NCBI GenBank assembly: GCA_002314525.1
Contig: DCGE01000198.1
Coordinates: forward strand, 13,887-35,388
DNA length: 21,502 nucleotides
From: Prevotellaceae bacterium UBA1786
GTDB taxonomy: Bacteria; Bacteroidota; Bacteroidia; Bacteroidales; Bacteroidaceae
Reading direction: 5' to 3'
Position 1 is the first letter of the stretch. The number at the start of each line of letters is the position of its first letter. The position numbers and the translations under genes were made by a program. This document shows positions 1 through 6,798 of the stretch, in pieces. The notes under the pieces were generated by a model. That model saw only the letters and a program-made list of their open reading frames with translations, was not told where the DNA came from and ran no database searches.

Positions 1-4
1 TAAA

Positions 5-25
5 TTTAACCTTTAACCTTTAACC
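5..25. repeat. Three tandem TTTAACC heptamers
   Basis: Positions 5-11, 12-18 and 19-25 are three perfect copies of TTTAACC, followed by a degenerate fourth copy (TCTTAAACC, 26-34). The array touches the left window edge, so it may be longer. Short heptamer arrays like this can change length by slipped-strand replication, but no gene or promoter is visibly placed to be affected. Confidence 0.7.
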
Positions 26-166
26 TCTTAAACCTTTTATACCCATTAGACGCAGAACTGCAGATTTAACTACAGAAATCCTCACATTTCTTTGACGGAT
101 TCACACTTATTATTGTTGCAGATGCAAGTACGGAGGCATCATTTTTTTATAAATTTGATGTTTTGA

Positions 167-197
167 TTTGGAGGTGAACAATTTTTTCGTAACTTTG
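167..197 (+). promoter_or_regulatory. Bacteroidetes-type promoter of the toxin-antitoxin module
   Basis: A -33 element TTTG (167-170) and a -7 element TAACTTTG (190-197) are separated by 19 bp, matching the TTTG / TAnnTTTG promoter known for Bacteroidetes. Transcription would start near 202-204, leaving a leader of about 20 nt before the antitoxin ATG. A GAGAGG stretch 4 nt upstream of that ATG could act as a ribosome binding site, which is unusual in this phylum. Confidence 0.75.
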
Positions 198-221
198 CAA
201 ATAATTTCAAAGAGAGGATAA

Positions 222-428
222 ATGACAACGTATTCAATATCACTAAACGAACGCAGTGCCACCGGCCAGGCCCTGATTGCATATCTGAGTGCATTAAATG
301 TCAAGCTCACCAAACTTCCCATCAAAAACAAAAAGACTTCTATGGAGAAATCGCTTGAAGACATAGAACATGGACGTGTCGAAAAGTTTGATAGTGCTGA
401 CGACATGTGCAAAGCATTAGGGATATAA
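222..428 (+). CDS. Antitoxin of a type II toxin-antitoxin module (RelB/DinJ-like position)
   Basis: This encodes a 68-residue protein directly upstream of a YafQ-like toxin, so it is most likely the antitoxin that binds and neutralises it and represses the shared promoter. The N-terminus (TYSISLNERS, then the helix-like ATGQALIAYLSAL) looks like a ribbon-helix-helix or DinJ-type DNA-binding and dimerisation region. The acidic C-terminal part (SLEDIEHGRVEKFDSADDMC) resembles toxin-wrapping tails of RelB-like antitoxins. The ATG at 222 lies about 20 nt after the predicted transcription start. The stop codon is 2 nt from the toxin ATG, which suggests translational coupling. The antitoxin role comes mainly from gene order and size; I cannot name the exact family. 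Confidence 0.75.
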   Translation: MTTYSISLNERSATGQALIAYLSALNVKLTKLPIKNKKTSMEKSLEDIEHGRVEKFDSADDMCKALGI

Positions 429-430
429 CG

Positions 431-703
431 ATGTATTCCATTCAGATGACACGCACTTTCTCCAAGAATGTTGACAAGTGCAAAAAACGAGGATATGACA
501 TGTCATTGTTGAGTGTGGCAATCCACTTGCTTGAGCAAACAGGTTCATTACCTCCGACCTATCATCCACACAAGCTCTCCGGTAATTTGGATGGATGTTG
601 GGAATGTCATCTGAAGGGTGATTGGCTTTTGGTCTGGAAACAAAACGACAGAGAATTTACATTGATATTTACAGGAACCGGAACGCATTCTGATTTATTT
701 TGA
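431..703 (+). CDS. YafQ-family mRNA interferase toxin
   Basis: This is a 90-residue toxin of the RelE/ParE superfamily, YafQ branch, a ribosome-dependent endoribonuclease that cuts mRNA in the A site. It aligns by eye with E. coli YafQ (92 residues). The catalytic set appears intact: H47, H60, D64-W65, H86 and F90 correspond to YafQ H50, H63, D67-W68, H87 and F91. The end shows the typical GTHSDLF motif. An upstream in-frame ATG at 407 would add eight residues inside the antitoxin gene. I prefer 431 because it gives the family's usual length and lies 2 nt after the antitoxin stop. The toxin is probably active, and held in check by the preceding gene product. Confidence 0.87.
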   Translation: MYSIQMTRTFSKNVDKCKKRGYDMSLLSVAIHLLEQTGSLPPTYHPHKLSGNLDGCWECHLKGDWLLVWKQNDREFTLIFTGTGTHSDLF

Positions 704-752
704 TTCTTTGTTAAATCACACAAACAAATTACATAATTCACCAAACTTTTAC

Positions 753-760
753 TAACTTTG
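753..760 (+). promoter_or_regulatory. -7 element for the DUF5683-rel transcript
   Basis: TAACTTTG (753-760) matches the Bacteroidetes -7 consensus, although no clear TTTG lies 19-21 bp upstream. It indicates a start near 764-768 and a short leader before the ATG at 776. It also overlaps and so rules out a TTG start at 758. Confidence 0.55.
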
Positions 761-775
761 CAGATTGATTGCGAT

Positions 776-1561
776 ATGACGAGTATGTTCAAACGGTTTA
801 ACAGGATTCTGTCGATGGCGGCAGCCATGATGTCACTGGCACTCTGGGTCAGTGCACAGGAACCCGTACAACCCATACCTAAGTCATTGGCCCACAGGGA
901 GAACACAACCGACTCCGTTACCGTCTTGAGAGACTCGTCAATCATATCAATGGCATCGATCGAGGCTGTTGCCGACTCCTCACAGAAGAGTGTCGTAGTC
1001 ATGCCCGATGTGCTTCCTTCTGCCACACAGACCGACTCCATACCAGTTCGTTGGGTACCCGACTCCAAGAGGGCCATGTGGCTGGCAATCGCCTTTCCGG
1101 GTGGTGGACAGATCTACAACCGCAAATACTGGAAACTGCCTATCATCTACGGTGGATTCATCGGATGTGTCTATGCACTGAAATGGAACAACACCATGTA
1201 CAGCGACTATTCACAGGCATATATTGACATCATGGACGATGACCCCAACACCAAGAGCTACGAGAATTTCGTGCCTATCGGCTATGATATCAAAGCCAAC
1301 GAACAACGTCTGAAAGACCTCTTCAAACGCAAGAAAGACTATTACCGCAGATATCGTGACCTCAGCATGTTCTGTATGATCGGCGTCTATGCACTGTCGA
1401 TACTCGATGCCTACGTCGATGCAGAACTCTCAAGCTTCGACATCAACAAGGACCTCTCACTCAAGGTACGTCCTTCGGTCATCACGTCGAAAGACAATCT
1501 GGCAAGCCGTCCGAGCATGATGCCTAATTCGTACGGTGTGCAGTGCAGTATTTCGTTCTAG
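776..1561 (+). CDS. DUF5683 domain protein, exported or membrane-anchored
   Basis: This 261-residue protein is of unknown function. The start MTSMFKRFNRILSMAAAMMS followed by LALWVSA-QE looks like a signal peptide, with cleavage probable after SA near residue 27. A variable Ser/Thr/Val-rich stretch follows to about residue 90. The DUF5683 core starts at PDSKRAMWLAIAFPGGGQIYN and includes the hydrophobic segment PIIYGGFIGCVYAL and a second one (MFCMIGVYALSILDAYVDA). The GGGQIYNRKYWK motif resembles the P-G-x-G-Q-x-Y core of TM2-like proteins. The ATG at 776 is chosen over an upstream TTG because the -7 element covers that TTG; ATG 785 is also possible. rel follows after 38 bp with no terminator, so the two are probably cotranscribed. 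From memory, this family often sits beside parAB and rel in Bacteroidetes. Confidence 0.8.
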   Translation: MTSMFKRFNRILSMAAAMMSLALWVSAQEPVQPIPKSLAHRENTTDSVTVLRDSSIISMASIEAVADSSQKSVVVMPDVLPSATQTDSIPVRWVPDSKRAMWLAIAFPGGGQIYNRKYWKLPIIYGGFIGCVYALKWNNTMYSDYSQAYIDIMDDDPNTKSYENFVPIGYDIKANEQRLKDLFKRKKDYYRRYRDLSMFCMIGVYALSILDAYVDAELSSFDINKDLSLKVRPSVITSKDNLASRPSMMPNSYGVQCSISF

Positions 1562-1599
1562 CAACAAAATCAATAGGAAACAGGTAAAGGGAAAGTAAC

Positions 1600-3864
1600 A
1601 TGGAAGAAACACAGAACAACATCTTGGACGAAGAGAAGATGGTCAACGATGCCTTTCAGCATCTCATCGATTCCTATCTCACCACACGCCACCGCAAGAA
1701 GGTGGAGATCATCACCAAGGCATTCAACTTTGCCAACCACGCCCACAAAGGTGTGCGACGCCTCTCGGGCGAGCCATATATCATGCACCCGCTGGCAGTG
1801 GCACAGATTGTATGCTCCGAGATAGGACTGGGTTCCACTTCCATCTGCTGTGCACTGCTCCACGACGTGGTCGAGGATACCGACTATACCGTCGAGGACA
1901 TCTCCAACCTCTTCGGACCGAAGATCGCGCAGATCGTCGAGGGACTCACCAAGATCTCCGGCGGAATCTTCGGTGCCCAGGCATCGTCGCAGGCCGAGAA
2001 CTTCAAGAAGCTCCTGCTCACCATGAGTGAGGACATCCGTGTCATACTCGTCAAGATTGCCGACCGACTCCACAACATGCGCACACTCGGAGCACAACCC
2101 GAAAACAAGAAATACAAGATATCGGGCGAGACGCTCTACATCTACGCTCCGCTTGCCAACCGACTCGGACTCAGCAGCATCAAGTCCGAACTCGAGAACC
2201 TCAGCTTCAAGTACGAGCACCCCGACATCTATGCCGACATCGAGAAGAAACTCGCCGCTACCGAAGCTGAACGACTCACCGTGTTCGACGACTTCACGGC
2301 ACCCATCCGCGAACGGCTCGACAAGATCGGCATCAAGTACCGGATCAAGGCACGCATCAAGACACCTTATTCCATATGGCATAAGGAACAGACCAAACAA
2401 GTGTCCTTCGAGGAAATATTCGACATCCTCGCCGTAAGAATCATCTTCACTCCTTCCGATTCAAGCAATGAAATCCAGGAGTGCTTCAATATCTATGCGG
2501 CAATAAGCCAGATCTACACCTCCCACCCTGAACGCCTGCGCGACTGGGTCAGCCAGCCACGTGCCAACGGCTATCAGGCACTCCATGCCACCATGATGAG
2601 CAACCGAGGTGAATGGGTCGAGGTACAGATACGTTCCGAACGCATGAACGACATCGCCGAGAAAGGCTTTGCAGCACACTGGAAATACAAGGACGGCGAA
2701 GCAATCGCCGACCCCGACAACATCACCGAGGTCGAGAAGGAATCCGAACTCGAAAAATGGCTCGTCACCATCCGCGAGATACTCGACGATCCATTGCCTG
2801 ACTCCATGGACTTCCTCGACACCATCAAACTCAACCTCTTCGCATCCGAGATCTTCGTCTTCACGCCGAAGGGCGAGTTCAAGTATCTGCCGGCCGGAAG
2901 TACCGCACGCGACTTCGCCTTCACCATCCACACCTTCGTGGGGAGCCACTGCATGGGAGCCAAAGTCAACCACCGCCTCATGCCGCTGAGCTACAAGCTC
3001 CGCAGCGGAGACCAGGTGGAGATACTCACATCCAAGAACCTGCAGATCAACCCTTCGTGGCTCGACATAGTCACCACAGCCAAGGCCAAGTCGAAGATAC
3101 AGGTCGTGCTGCGCCGTGAAGAAAAAGAACTCCGCCGGCAGGGCGAATCCATACTCGACGAGTTCCTCACCAGTCACGGAGTAGAACGCGAGACAATAGT
3201 CCTCGACCGTCTGAACTCACTCCACGGATGCAAGACGACCGACGAGCTCCTCCTGCTCATCGGCCAGAAAGCAATACAGCTCGGAGTCAACGACCTCACA
3301 GCCATCAAGGACCAGAACAAGAACAGTCTCAAGAAACTCCTTTCCTTCGGACGCAAAAACAAACCGGCAGATGCCGACGAAAGCCAGAGACCGGCCAACA
3401 AGAAGAAACCCGACACCAAACAGGTCATCGTCATCACCGAAGAGACCGTCAACACCCAGTACCACCTCGCCGAATGCTGCGGTCCTATTCCGGGCGACAA
3501 AGTCATGGGCTATGCCGACCCCGACAACAACATCATCATCCATAAACTCCAGTGCCCTGAGGCTGAAAGCCTGAAGGCCAAGTTCGGCAACCGCCTCTAT
3601 GCAGCCAGGTGGCAGATGAACCACATCAACGTATTCCCTGTCAGCATCCGCATCGAAGGCCTCGATAACATGGGAGTCCTCAACAACATCATCGAAGTCA
3701 TCTACAAGGAGCATGGCCTCAACATGAAGAAACTCGAGATCGAATCCAACGACGGCATCTTCACCGGCACCATCCAGATGTTCGTCCACGACACCACCGA
3801 ACTAAAACTCATCATCTCCAACCTCAAGAAGGTTCCCGACATCAAGAACGTCACAAGGATATGA
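1600..3864 (+). CDS. rel: Bifunctional (p)ppGpp synthetase/hydrolase, RelA/SpoT family
   Basis: This 754-residue enzyme makes and degrades (p)ppGpp, the stringent-response alarmone, in the cytoplasm and at the ribosome. The N-terminal HD hydrolase domain keeps its metal ligands H63, H88-D89 and D155 plus E92-D93 of the HDVVEDT motif. The synthetase domain (about 235-365) keeps D315 in RLRDWVSQPRANGYQALH and E341 in VEVQIRS. A TGS domain (about 410-475), a helical region, a conserved-cysteine segment (YHLAECCGPIPGDKVMGY, about 621-655) and a C-terminal ACT domain (about 677-754) follow. Both active sites look intact, so it should be bifunctional like Rel of other Bacteroidetes. It is probably cotranscribed with the DUF5683 gene. 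It ends 4 bp from the convergent merR-type gene. Its codons are visibly richer in C-ending triplets than those of ftsH or the DUF349 gene. Confidence 0.95.
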   Translation: MEETQNNILDEEKMVNDAFQHLIDSYLTTRHRKKVEIITKAFNFANHAHKGVRRLSGEPYIMHPLAVAQIVCSEIGLGSTSICCALLHDVVEDTDYTVEDISNLFGPKIAQIVEGLTKISGGIFGAQASSQAENFKKLLLTMSEDIRVILVKIADRLHNMRTLGAQPENKKYKISGETLYIYAPLANRLGLSSIKSELENLSFKYEHPDIYADIEKKLAATEAERLTVFDDFTAPIRERLDKIGIKYRIKARIKTPYSIWHKEQTKQVSFEEIFDILAVRIIFTPSDSSNEIQECFNIYAAISQIYTSHPERLRDWVSQPRANGYQALHATMMSNRGEWVEVQIRSERMNDIAEKGFAAHWKYKDGEAIADPDNITEVEKESELEKWLVTIREILDDPLPDSMDFLDTIKLNLFASEIFVFTPKGEFKYLPAGSTARDFAFTIHTFVGSHCMGAKVNHRLMPLSYKLRSGDQVEILTSKNLQINPSWLDIVTTAKAKSKIQVVLRREEKELRRQGESILDEFLTSHGVERETIVLDRLNSLHGCKTTDELLLLIGQKAIQLGVNDLTAIKDQNKNSLKKLLSFGRKNKPADADESQRPANKKKPDTKQVIVITEETVNTQYHLAECCGPIPGDKVMGYADPDNNIIIHKLQCPEAESLKAKFGNRLYAARWQMNHINVFPVSIRIEGLDNMGVLNNIIEVIYKEHGLNMKKLEIESNDGIFTGTIQMFVHDTTELKLIISNLKKVPDIKNVTRI

Positions 3865-3868
3865 ACGG

Positions 3869-4222
3869 TCAGTTCAGATCGTTGAGTTCCTTACCGATGG
3901 CCTGTAGTTCGTCGCGGACGGACTTGAGGTAGTTGATTATCTTCAGCTGTTTCTCGGACTGTTCGGTACCCTTGTCTTTAGTTATCTTACGGCGTGCTCC
4001 TTCGAGGGTCATGCCACGTTCCTTGACAAGATGATAGATGAGACCTATCTTCTCTATGTCTTTCTCGGTGTACATGCGCACGCCACGACCTCCCTTCATG
4101 GGTTTGATGACAGAAGGGAACTCCTTTTCCCAGAAGCGCAGCAGGGATTCGGTAACTCCGAATCGCTCTGCCACTTCTCCTATGGAAAAATACTGCTTGA
4201 GATTTTTGTCGGTATTAAGCAT
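3869..4222 (-). CDS. MerR-family transcriptional regulator
   Basis: This small DNA-binding protein has 117 residues. The MerR-type helix-turn-helix occupies about residues 12-31 (FSIGEVAERFGVTESLLRFW). It is followed by a wing with the typical R-x-YTEKDIEKI pattern (49-59) and a helical region ending in a predicted coiled coil (about 86-115) that would serve for dimerisation. There is no C-terminal ligand-binding domain and no metal-binding cysteines, so this is not a classical mercury-type sensor. The ATG overlaps the last 8 nt of pepD, which suggests translational coupling and membership of the same operon. Such short stand-alone MerR proteins are common in Bacteroidetes; their targets are unknown to me. 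Confidence 0.85.
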   Translation of the reverse strand: MLNTDKNLKQYFSIGEVAERFGVTESLLRFWEKEFPSVIKPMKGGRGVRMYTEKDIEKIGLIYHLVKERGMTLEGARRKITKDKGTEQSEKQLKIINYLKSVRDELQAIGKELNDLN

Positions 4223-5675
4223 GAGGGATGTTCTTCAGTACTTCAAGAACGTAGTTGTAGCTCTTCTCGACTGTAGGGATGAGACAACGCTCGTTCGGAG
4301 TGTGAGGAGAACGGAGTGTAGGACCGATGGAAGCCATATCCATGTGTGGATACTTAGGGCCTATGATTCCACACTCGAGACCTGCATGGACAACGAGAAT
4401 CTTCGCCTCCTCGCCGAACATCTTCTTGTAGATGTCGGCCATCATGGCAACGAACGGCGAACTGGTGTTAGGCTGCCAGCCGCTGTAAGCACCTGAGAGC
4501 TTCACCTTCATGCCTGCCATTGAGAAGCATGCCGTGAGTTCGTTGCAGAGGAACTGCTTCATGCTGTCGGTAGCACTGCGTGCCAGCATGAGGACCTGTG
4601 CCTTGCCCTTGCCGATATTGACGATGGAGAGGTTGACAGACGTCTCGACAATCGACGGAATGGTAGGGATATAGCGGAGCACACCATCGTGAGCTGCCAT
4701 GACGGCATTGATAAGGTTGATCTCGATTTCCTCAGGAATGGCCTTCTTAGGAACCTTGACTTCCTCGACGGTGAGAGTGATGCGTTCCTTCTCAATGTCG
4801 CAATACTCGTTGTTGAAGGTGTTCTCACACTTGCGCACCATAGCCTTGAACTTACGGACATCAGCTTCGTCAACAAGGACTACAGCCTCACCGTTGCGAG
4901 GGATGGCATTGCGCATGTTGCCGCCACTCCATGAGCAGAGTTGTGCGAGATCAGTATTTGCGAGAGCGAAGAGAGTGCGGGCCATGAGTTTGTTGGCATT
5001 GGCACGGCCTTCGTTGATCTCGATTCCCGAGTGACCTCCGAGGAGTCCGCCGATGCTGATACGGAAAGCCTTGAGACCTTCGGCATCGACATCTTCCTCC
5101 TTGTACTTGAGAGTAGCCTCAAGATCCTGACCTCCGGCACAGCCGATGGTGATCTCACCCTCAGTCTCGGAATCGATATTGAGGAGGATGGTTCCCTTGA
5201 GTTCATCGGACTTCAGAGCAAATGCTCCATACATGCCAGTCTCCTCGTCGCGAGTGATGAGAACCTCGATAGGACCGTGTTCCACAGTGTCGTCGGCAAT
5301 GACAGCCATAGCAAAGGCAACACCCATACCGTCGTCGGCACCTAGAGTGGTGTTGTTGGCACGTACCCAGTCGCCGTCAACGATGGTCTGGATAGGGTCT
5401 TTCTCAAAGTTATGAGGACTGTCGGCTGTCTTCTGAGGAACCATATCCATGTGAGCCTGAAGAACAATGGTCTGGAGTTTCTCATATCCCTTTGTAGCAC
5501 CCTTAGTCATTATGACATTGCCTGCCTGGTCAATCCATGCCTTTGCACCATGTTTCTTTCCGAAATCAACAAGGAAATTGGCAACTGCCTCAGTATGTCC
5601 TGACGGACGAGGAATCTGTGTGAGTGAATCAAAGCACTTCCAAACGAGTGCAGGTTTGAGATCTGTAATTTTCAT
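4215..5675 (-). CDS. pepD: Aminoacyl-histidine dipeptidase (Xaa-His dipeptidase, peptidase M20C)
   Basis: This 486-residue cytosolic zinc dipeptidase hydrolyses Xaa-His and other dipeptides, part of peptide salvage. The length fits E. coli PepD (485). Metal ligands and catalytic residues are visible: H75 and D77 in QAHMDMVPQK, D114 in LGADDGMGVA, E144-E145 in RDEETGMYGAF, D168 in NIDSETEGE, and H458 in LRSPHTPNE. The dimerisation (lid) domain lies between about 200 and 400, with GGHSGIEINEGRANAN near its start. The gene follows the LPG-synthase-like gene by 53 bp without a recognisable -7 element, and merR overlaps its 3' end, so the three probably form one minus-strand operon. Confidence 0.93.
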   Translation of the reverse strand: MKITDLKPALVWKCFDSLTQIPRPSGHTEAVANFLVDFGKKHGAKAWIDQAGNVIMTKGATKGYEKLQTIVLQAHMDMVPQKTADSPHNFEKDPIQTIVDGDWVRANNTTLGADDGMGVAFAMAVIADDTVEHGPIEVLITRDEETGMYGAFALKSDELKGTILLNIDSETEGEITIGCAGGQDLEATLKYKEEDVDAEGLKAFRISIGGLLGGHSGIEINEGRANANKLMARTLFALANTDLAQLCSWSGGNMRNAIPRNGEAVVLVDEADVRKFKAMVRKCENTFNNEYCDIEKERITLTVEEVKVPKKAIPEEIEINLINAVMAAHDGVLRYIPTIPSIVETSVNLSIVNIGKGKAQVLMLARSATDSMKQFLCNELTACFSMAGMKVKLSGAYSGWQPNTSSPFVAMMADIYKKMFGEEAKILVVHAGLECGIIGPKYPHMDMASIGPTLRSPHTPNERCLIPTVEKSYNYVLEVLKNIPHA

Positions 5676-5692
5676 AATCTTAAGTTTTAATG

Positions 5693-5712
5693 TGTTATGG
5701 TTAATGTTATGG
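5693..5712. repeat. Direct repeat TGTTATGG x2 upstream of pepD
   Basis: TGTTATGG occurs at 5693-5700 and 5705-5712, spaced so that the copies repeat with a 12-bp period (CCATAACA-TTAA-CCATAACA on the minus strand). It lies in the 53-bp gap between the LPG-synthase-like gene and pepD, 18 bp before the pepD start. It could be a protein-binding or mRNA-level element, but chance is not excluded. Confidence 0.4.
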
Positions 5713-5728
5713 ATATACTATGTAGGAT

Positions 5729-6721
5729 TCAGCAATCCTGCCGAGACGCCTTCGGCCGTCGCATGAGACACATCAGCGACCAGATGCCGAGGAGAGGAAT
5801 CAATGCCGTCTGTACTGCCCACACAATCATCACGAAGAGTTCGGCATCGGAAGCCACGACTCCGTAGAGCACGAGAATGGTCTTCACGGCAAAATGCCAC
5901 GGGCCCATACCGTTGGGAGTAGGTACCACGACCGCTATGCTACCGATGATGAACGCCACGAGAGCCGTCATCACGGACAAATCGGCAGTGAAACCGAAAC
6001 TGAAGAAAGCAATATAGAAGTGGAGGAAGTAGCTCACCCATATCGCAAGTGTATAGAAGGAGAACAACCACTTGTTTTCTACATCCCTCAACGAGAAGAC
6101 ACCAGCCCTGAGGTCGTCAGCGACCTGACGTACCTTCTTCAGGCCCATCATGTGGCGCATGATTACAACGAGAAACACCAGAGTGATGATGGTACACAAG
6201 ATGGTGACAATCCAGCCGGCAGCTGTAAACGTGTTGAGCCACGAACTGAGATTGGTGCCCGTCTGTGAGAAGAAGTCCCTGAAGGTTCCTATCTGAAGCA
6301 GAAAGACGACGAAGGCGATCAAGAGTATCAGCAATGAGTCGATGATGCGTTCGGTCACAACAGTACCGAGAGACTTGCTGATCGACGTACCGTCGTATCG
6401 TTTCAGTACTCCGCAACGCACCACCTCACCACTCCGCGGAACGACCAAACTGCTGGCATAGGAGAGGAATACGGCATGGATGCAGTCCATCAGACGCGGA
6501 TGCTCACCGACAGGATCGAGCGTCTGACGCCAGCGGAGTCCACGGAACACCTGTGCAGTGATGCCGAATACCAAGGAGAACAGCATCCAACCCCAGTCCA
6601 TGCCACCGGAAAGAGTGGACATGACACGAGAGAAATCGAACTCCCGATACATCCACCAGATGATGACACTTCCCAAAGCCACGGGAAAGATGACGTTCAC
6701 TATCTTCCTAAATGTTCCCAA
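5729..6721 (-). CDS. Polytopic membrane protein, LPG synthase TM/flippase-like family (UPF0104)
   Basis: This 330-residue inner-membrane protein of the family related to the transmembrane part of lysyl-phosphatidylglycerol synthase (PF03706-like) has about eight hydrophobic segments. Family signatures are seen: FRGLRWRQTL near residue 60, SLVVPRSGEVVRCGVLKRYDG around 91-110, TERIIDSLLILL, and VVVPTPNGMGPWHF around 265-280. Members are thought to move or modify polar lipids; the substrate here cannot be deduced. There is no soluble aminoacyl-transferase domain, so aminoacyl-PG synthesis by this protein alone is unlikely. The start codon appears to be TTG at 6721, because the frame is closed by a stop five codons upstream and no ATG lies between; GTG at residue 8 is the alternative. 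It leads the operon with pepD and merR. Confidence 0.85.
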   Translation of the reverse strand: MGTFRKIVNVIFPVALGSVIIWWMYREFDFSRVMSTLSGGMDWGWMLFSLVFGITAQVFRGLRWRQTLDPVGEHPRLMDCIHAVFLSYASSLVVPRSGEVVRCGVLKRYDGTSISKSLGTVVTERIIDSLLILLIAFVVFLLQIGTFRDFFSQTGTNLSSWLNTFTAAGWIVTILCTIITLVFLVVIMRHMMGLKKVRQVADDLRAGVFSLRDVENKWLFSFYTLAIWVSYFLHFYIAFFSFGFTADLSVMTALVAFIIGSIAVVVPTPNGMGPWHFAVKTILVLYGVVASDAELFVMIVWAVQTALIPLLGIWSLMCLMRRPKASRQDC

Positions 6722-6745
6722 CGACTGATTTTCTTTTTAGAAATG

Positions 6746-6776
6746 CAAAGATAGTGAATATTTTTTTTAATCCAAA
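6746..6776 (-). promoter_or_regulatory. Promoter of the LPG-synthase-like/pepD/merR operon
   Basis: On the minus strand a -33 TTTG (complement of 6773-6776) is followed after 19 bp by TATCTTTG (complement of 6746-6753). This matches the Bacteroidetes consensus well and predicts a leader of about 20 nt before the TTG start. It lies back to back with the surE promoter. Confidence 0.75.
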
Positions 6777-6786
6777 GAAAAATCAT

Positions 6787-6794
6787 TAACTTTG
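6787..6794 (+). promoter_or_regulatory. -7 element of surE-lpxB, very close to the start codon
   Basis: TAACTTTG (6787-6794) ends only 4 nt before the surE ATG (6799). A T-run at 6761-6768 occupies the -33 region about 19 bp upstream. With usual spacing, transcription would begin at or within a few bases of the A of the ATG, giving a leaderless or nearly leaderless mRNA. Confidence 0.65.
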
Positions 6795-6798
6795 CGAT

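Larger units (their letters stand above)
1..221. other. Non-coding left flank
   Basis: No supportable gene is visible here on either strand. The stretch holds a short TTTAACC tandem repeat at its left end, an AT-rich middle with scattered short repeats such as GCAG-AA-CTGC at 52-61, and the promoter of the toxin-antitoxin module at its right end. A minus-strand frame at 110-412 is open, but it is mostly antisense to the antitoxin gene and resembles no protein I know. The end of the gene upstream of the window cannot be located. Confidence 0.6.

Noticed and set aside
110..412. 100-codon minus-strand frame across the antitoxin gene
   Set aside because: It is antisense to a well-supported antitoxin gene with a consensus promoter, and its low-complexity Ser/Phe-rich product resembles no known family.
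407..430. Upstream ATG for the YafQ-like toxin
   Set aside because: It lies inside the antitoxin gene and adds eight residues without family similarity; the ATG at 431 gives the normal YafQ length.
758..775. TTG start for the DUF5683 gene at 758
   Set aside because: The TTG is part of the TAACTTTG -7 element, so the codon would lie upstream of the transcription start.
1570..2400. 276-codon minus-strand frame opposite rel
   Set aside because: It is a shadow of the GC-rich rel gene, whose domains and active sites are intact; similar long shadows exist at 2461-3177 and 3217-3789.
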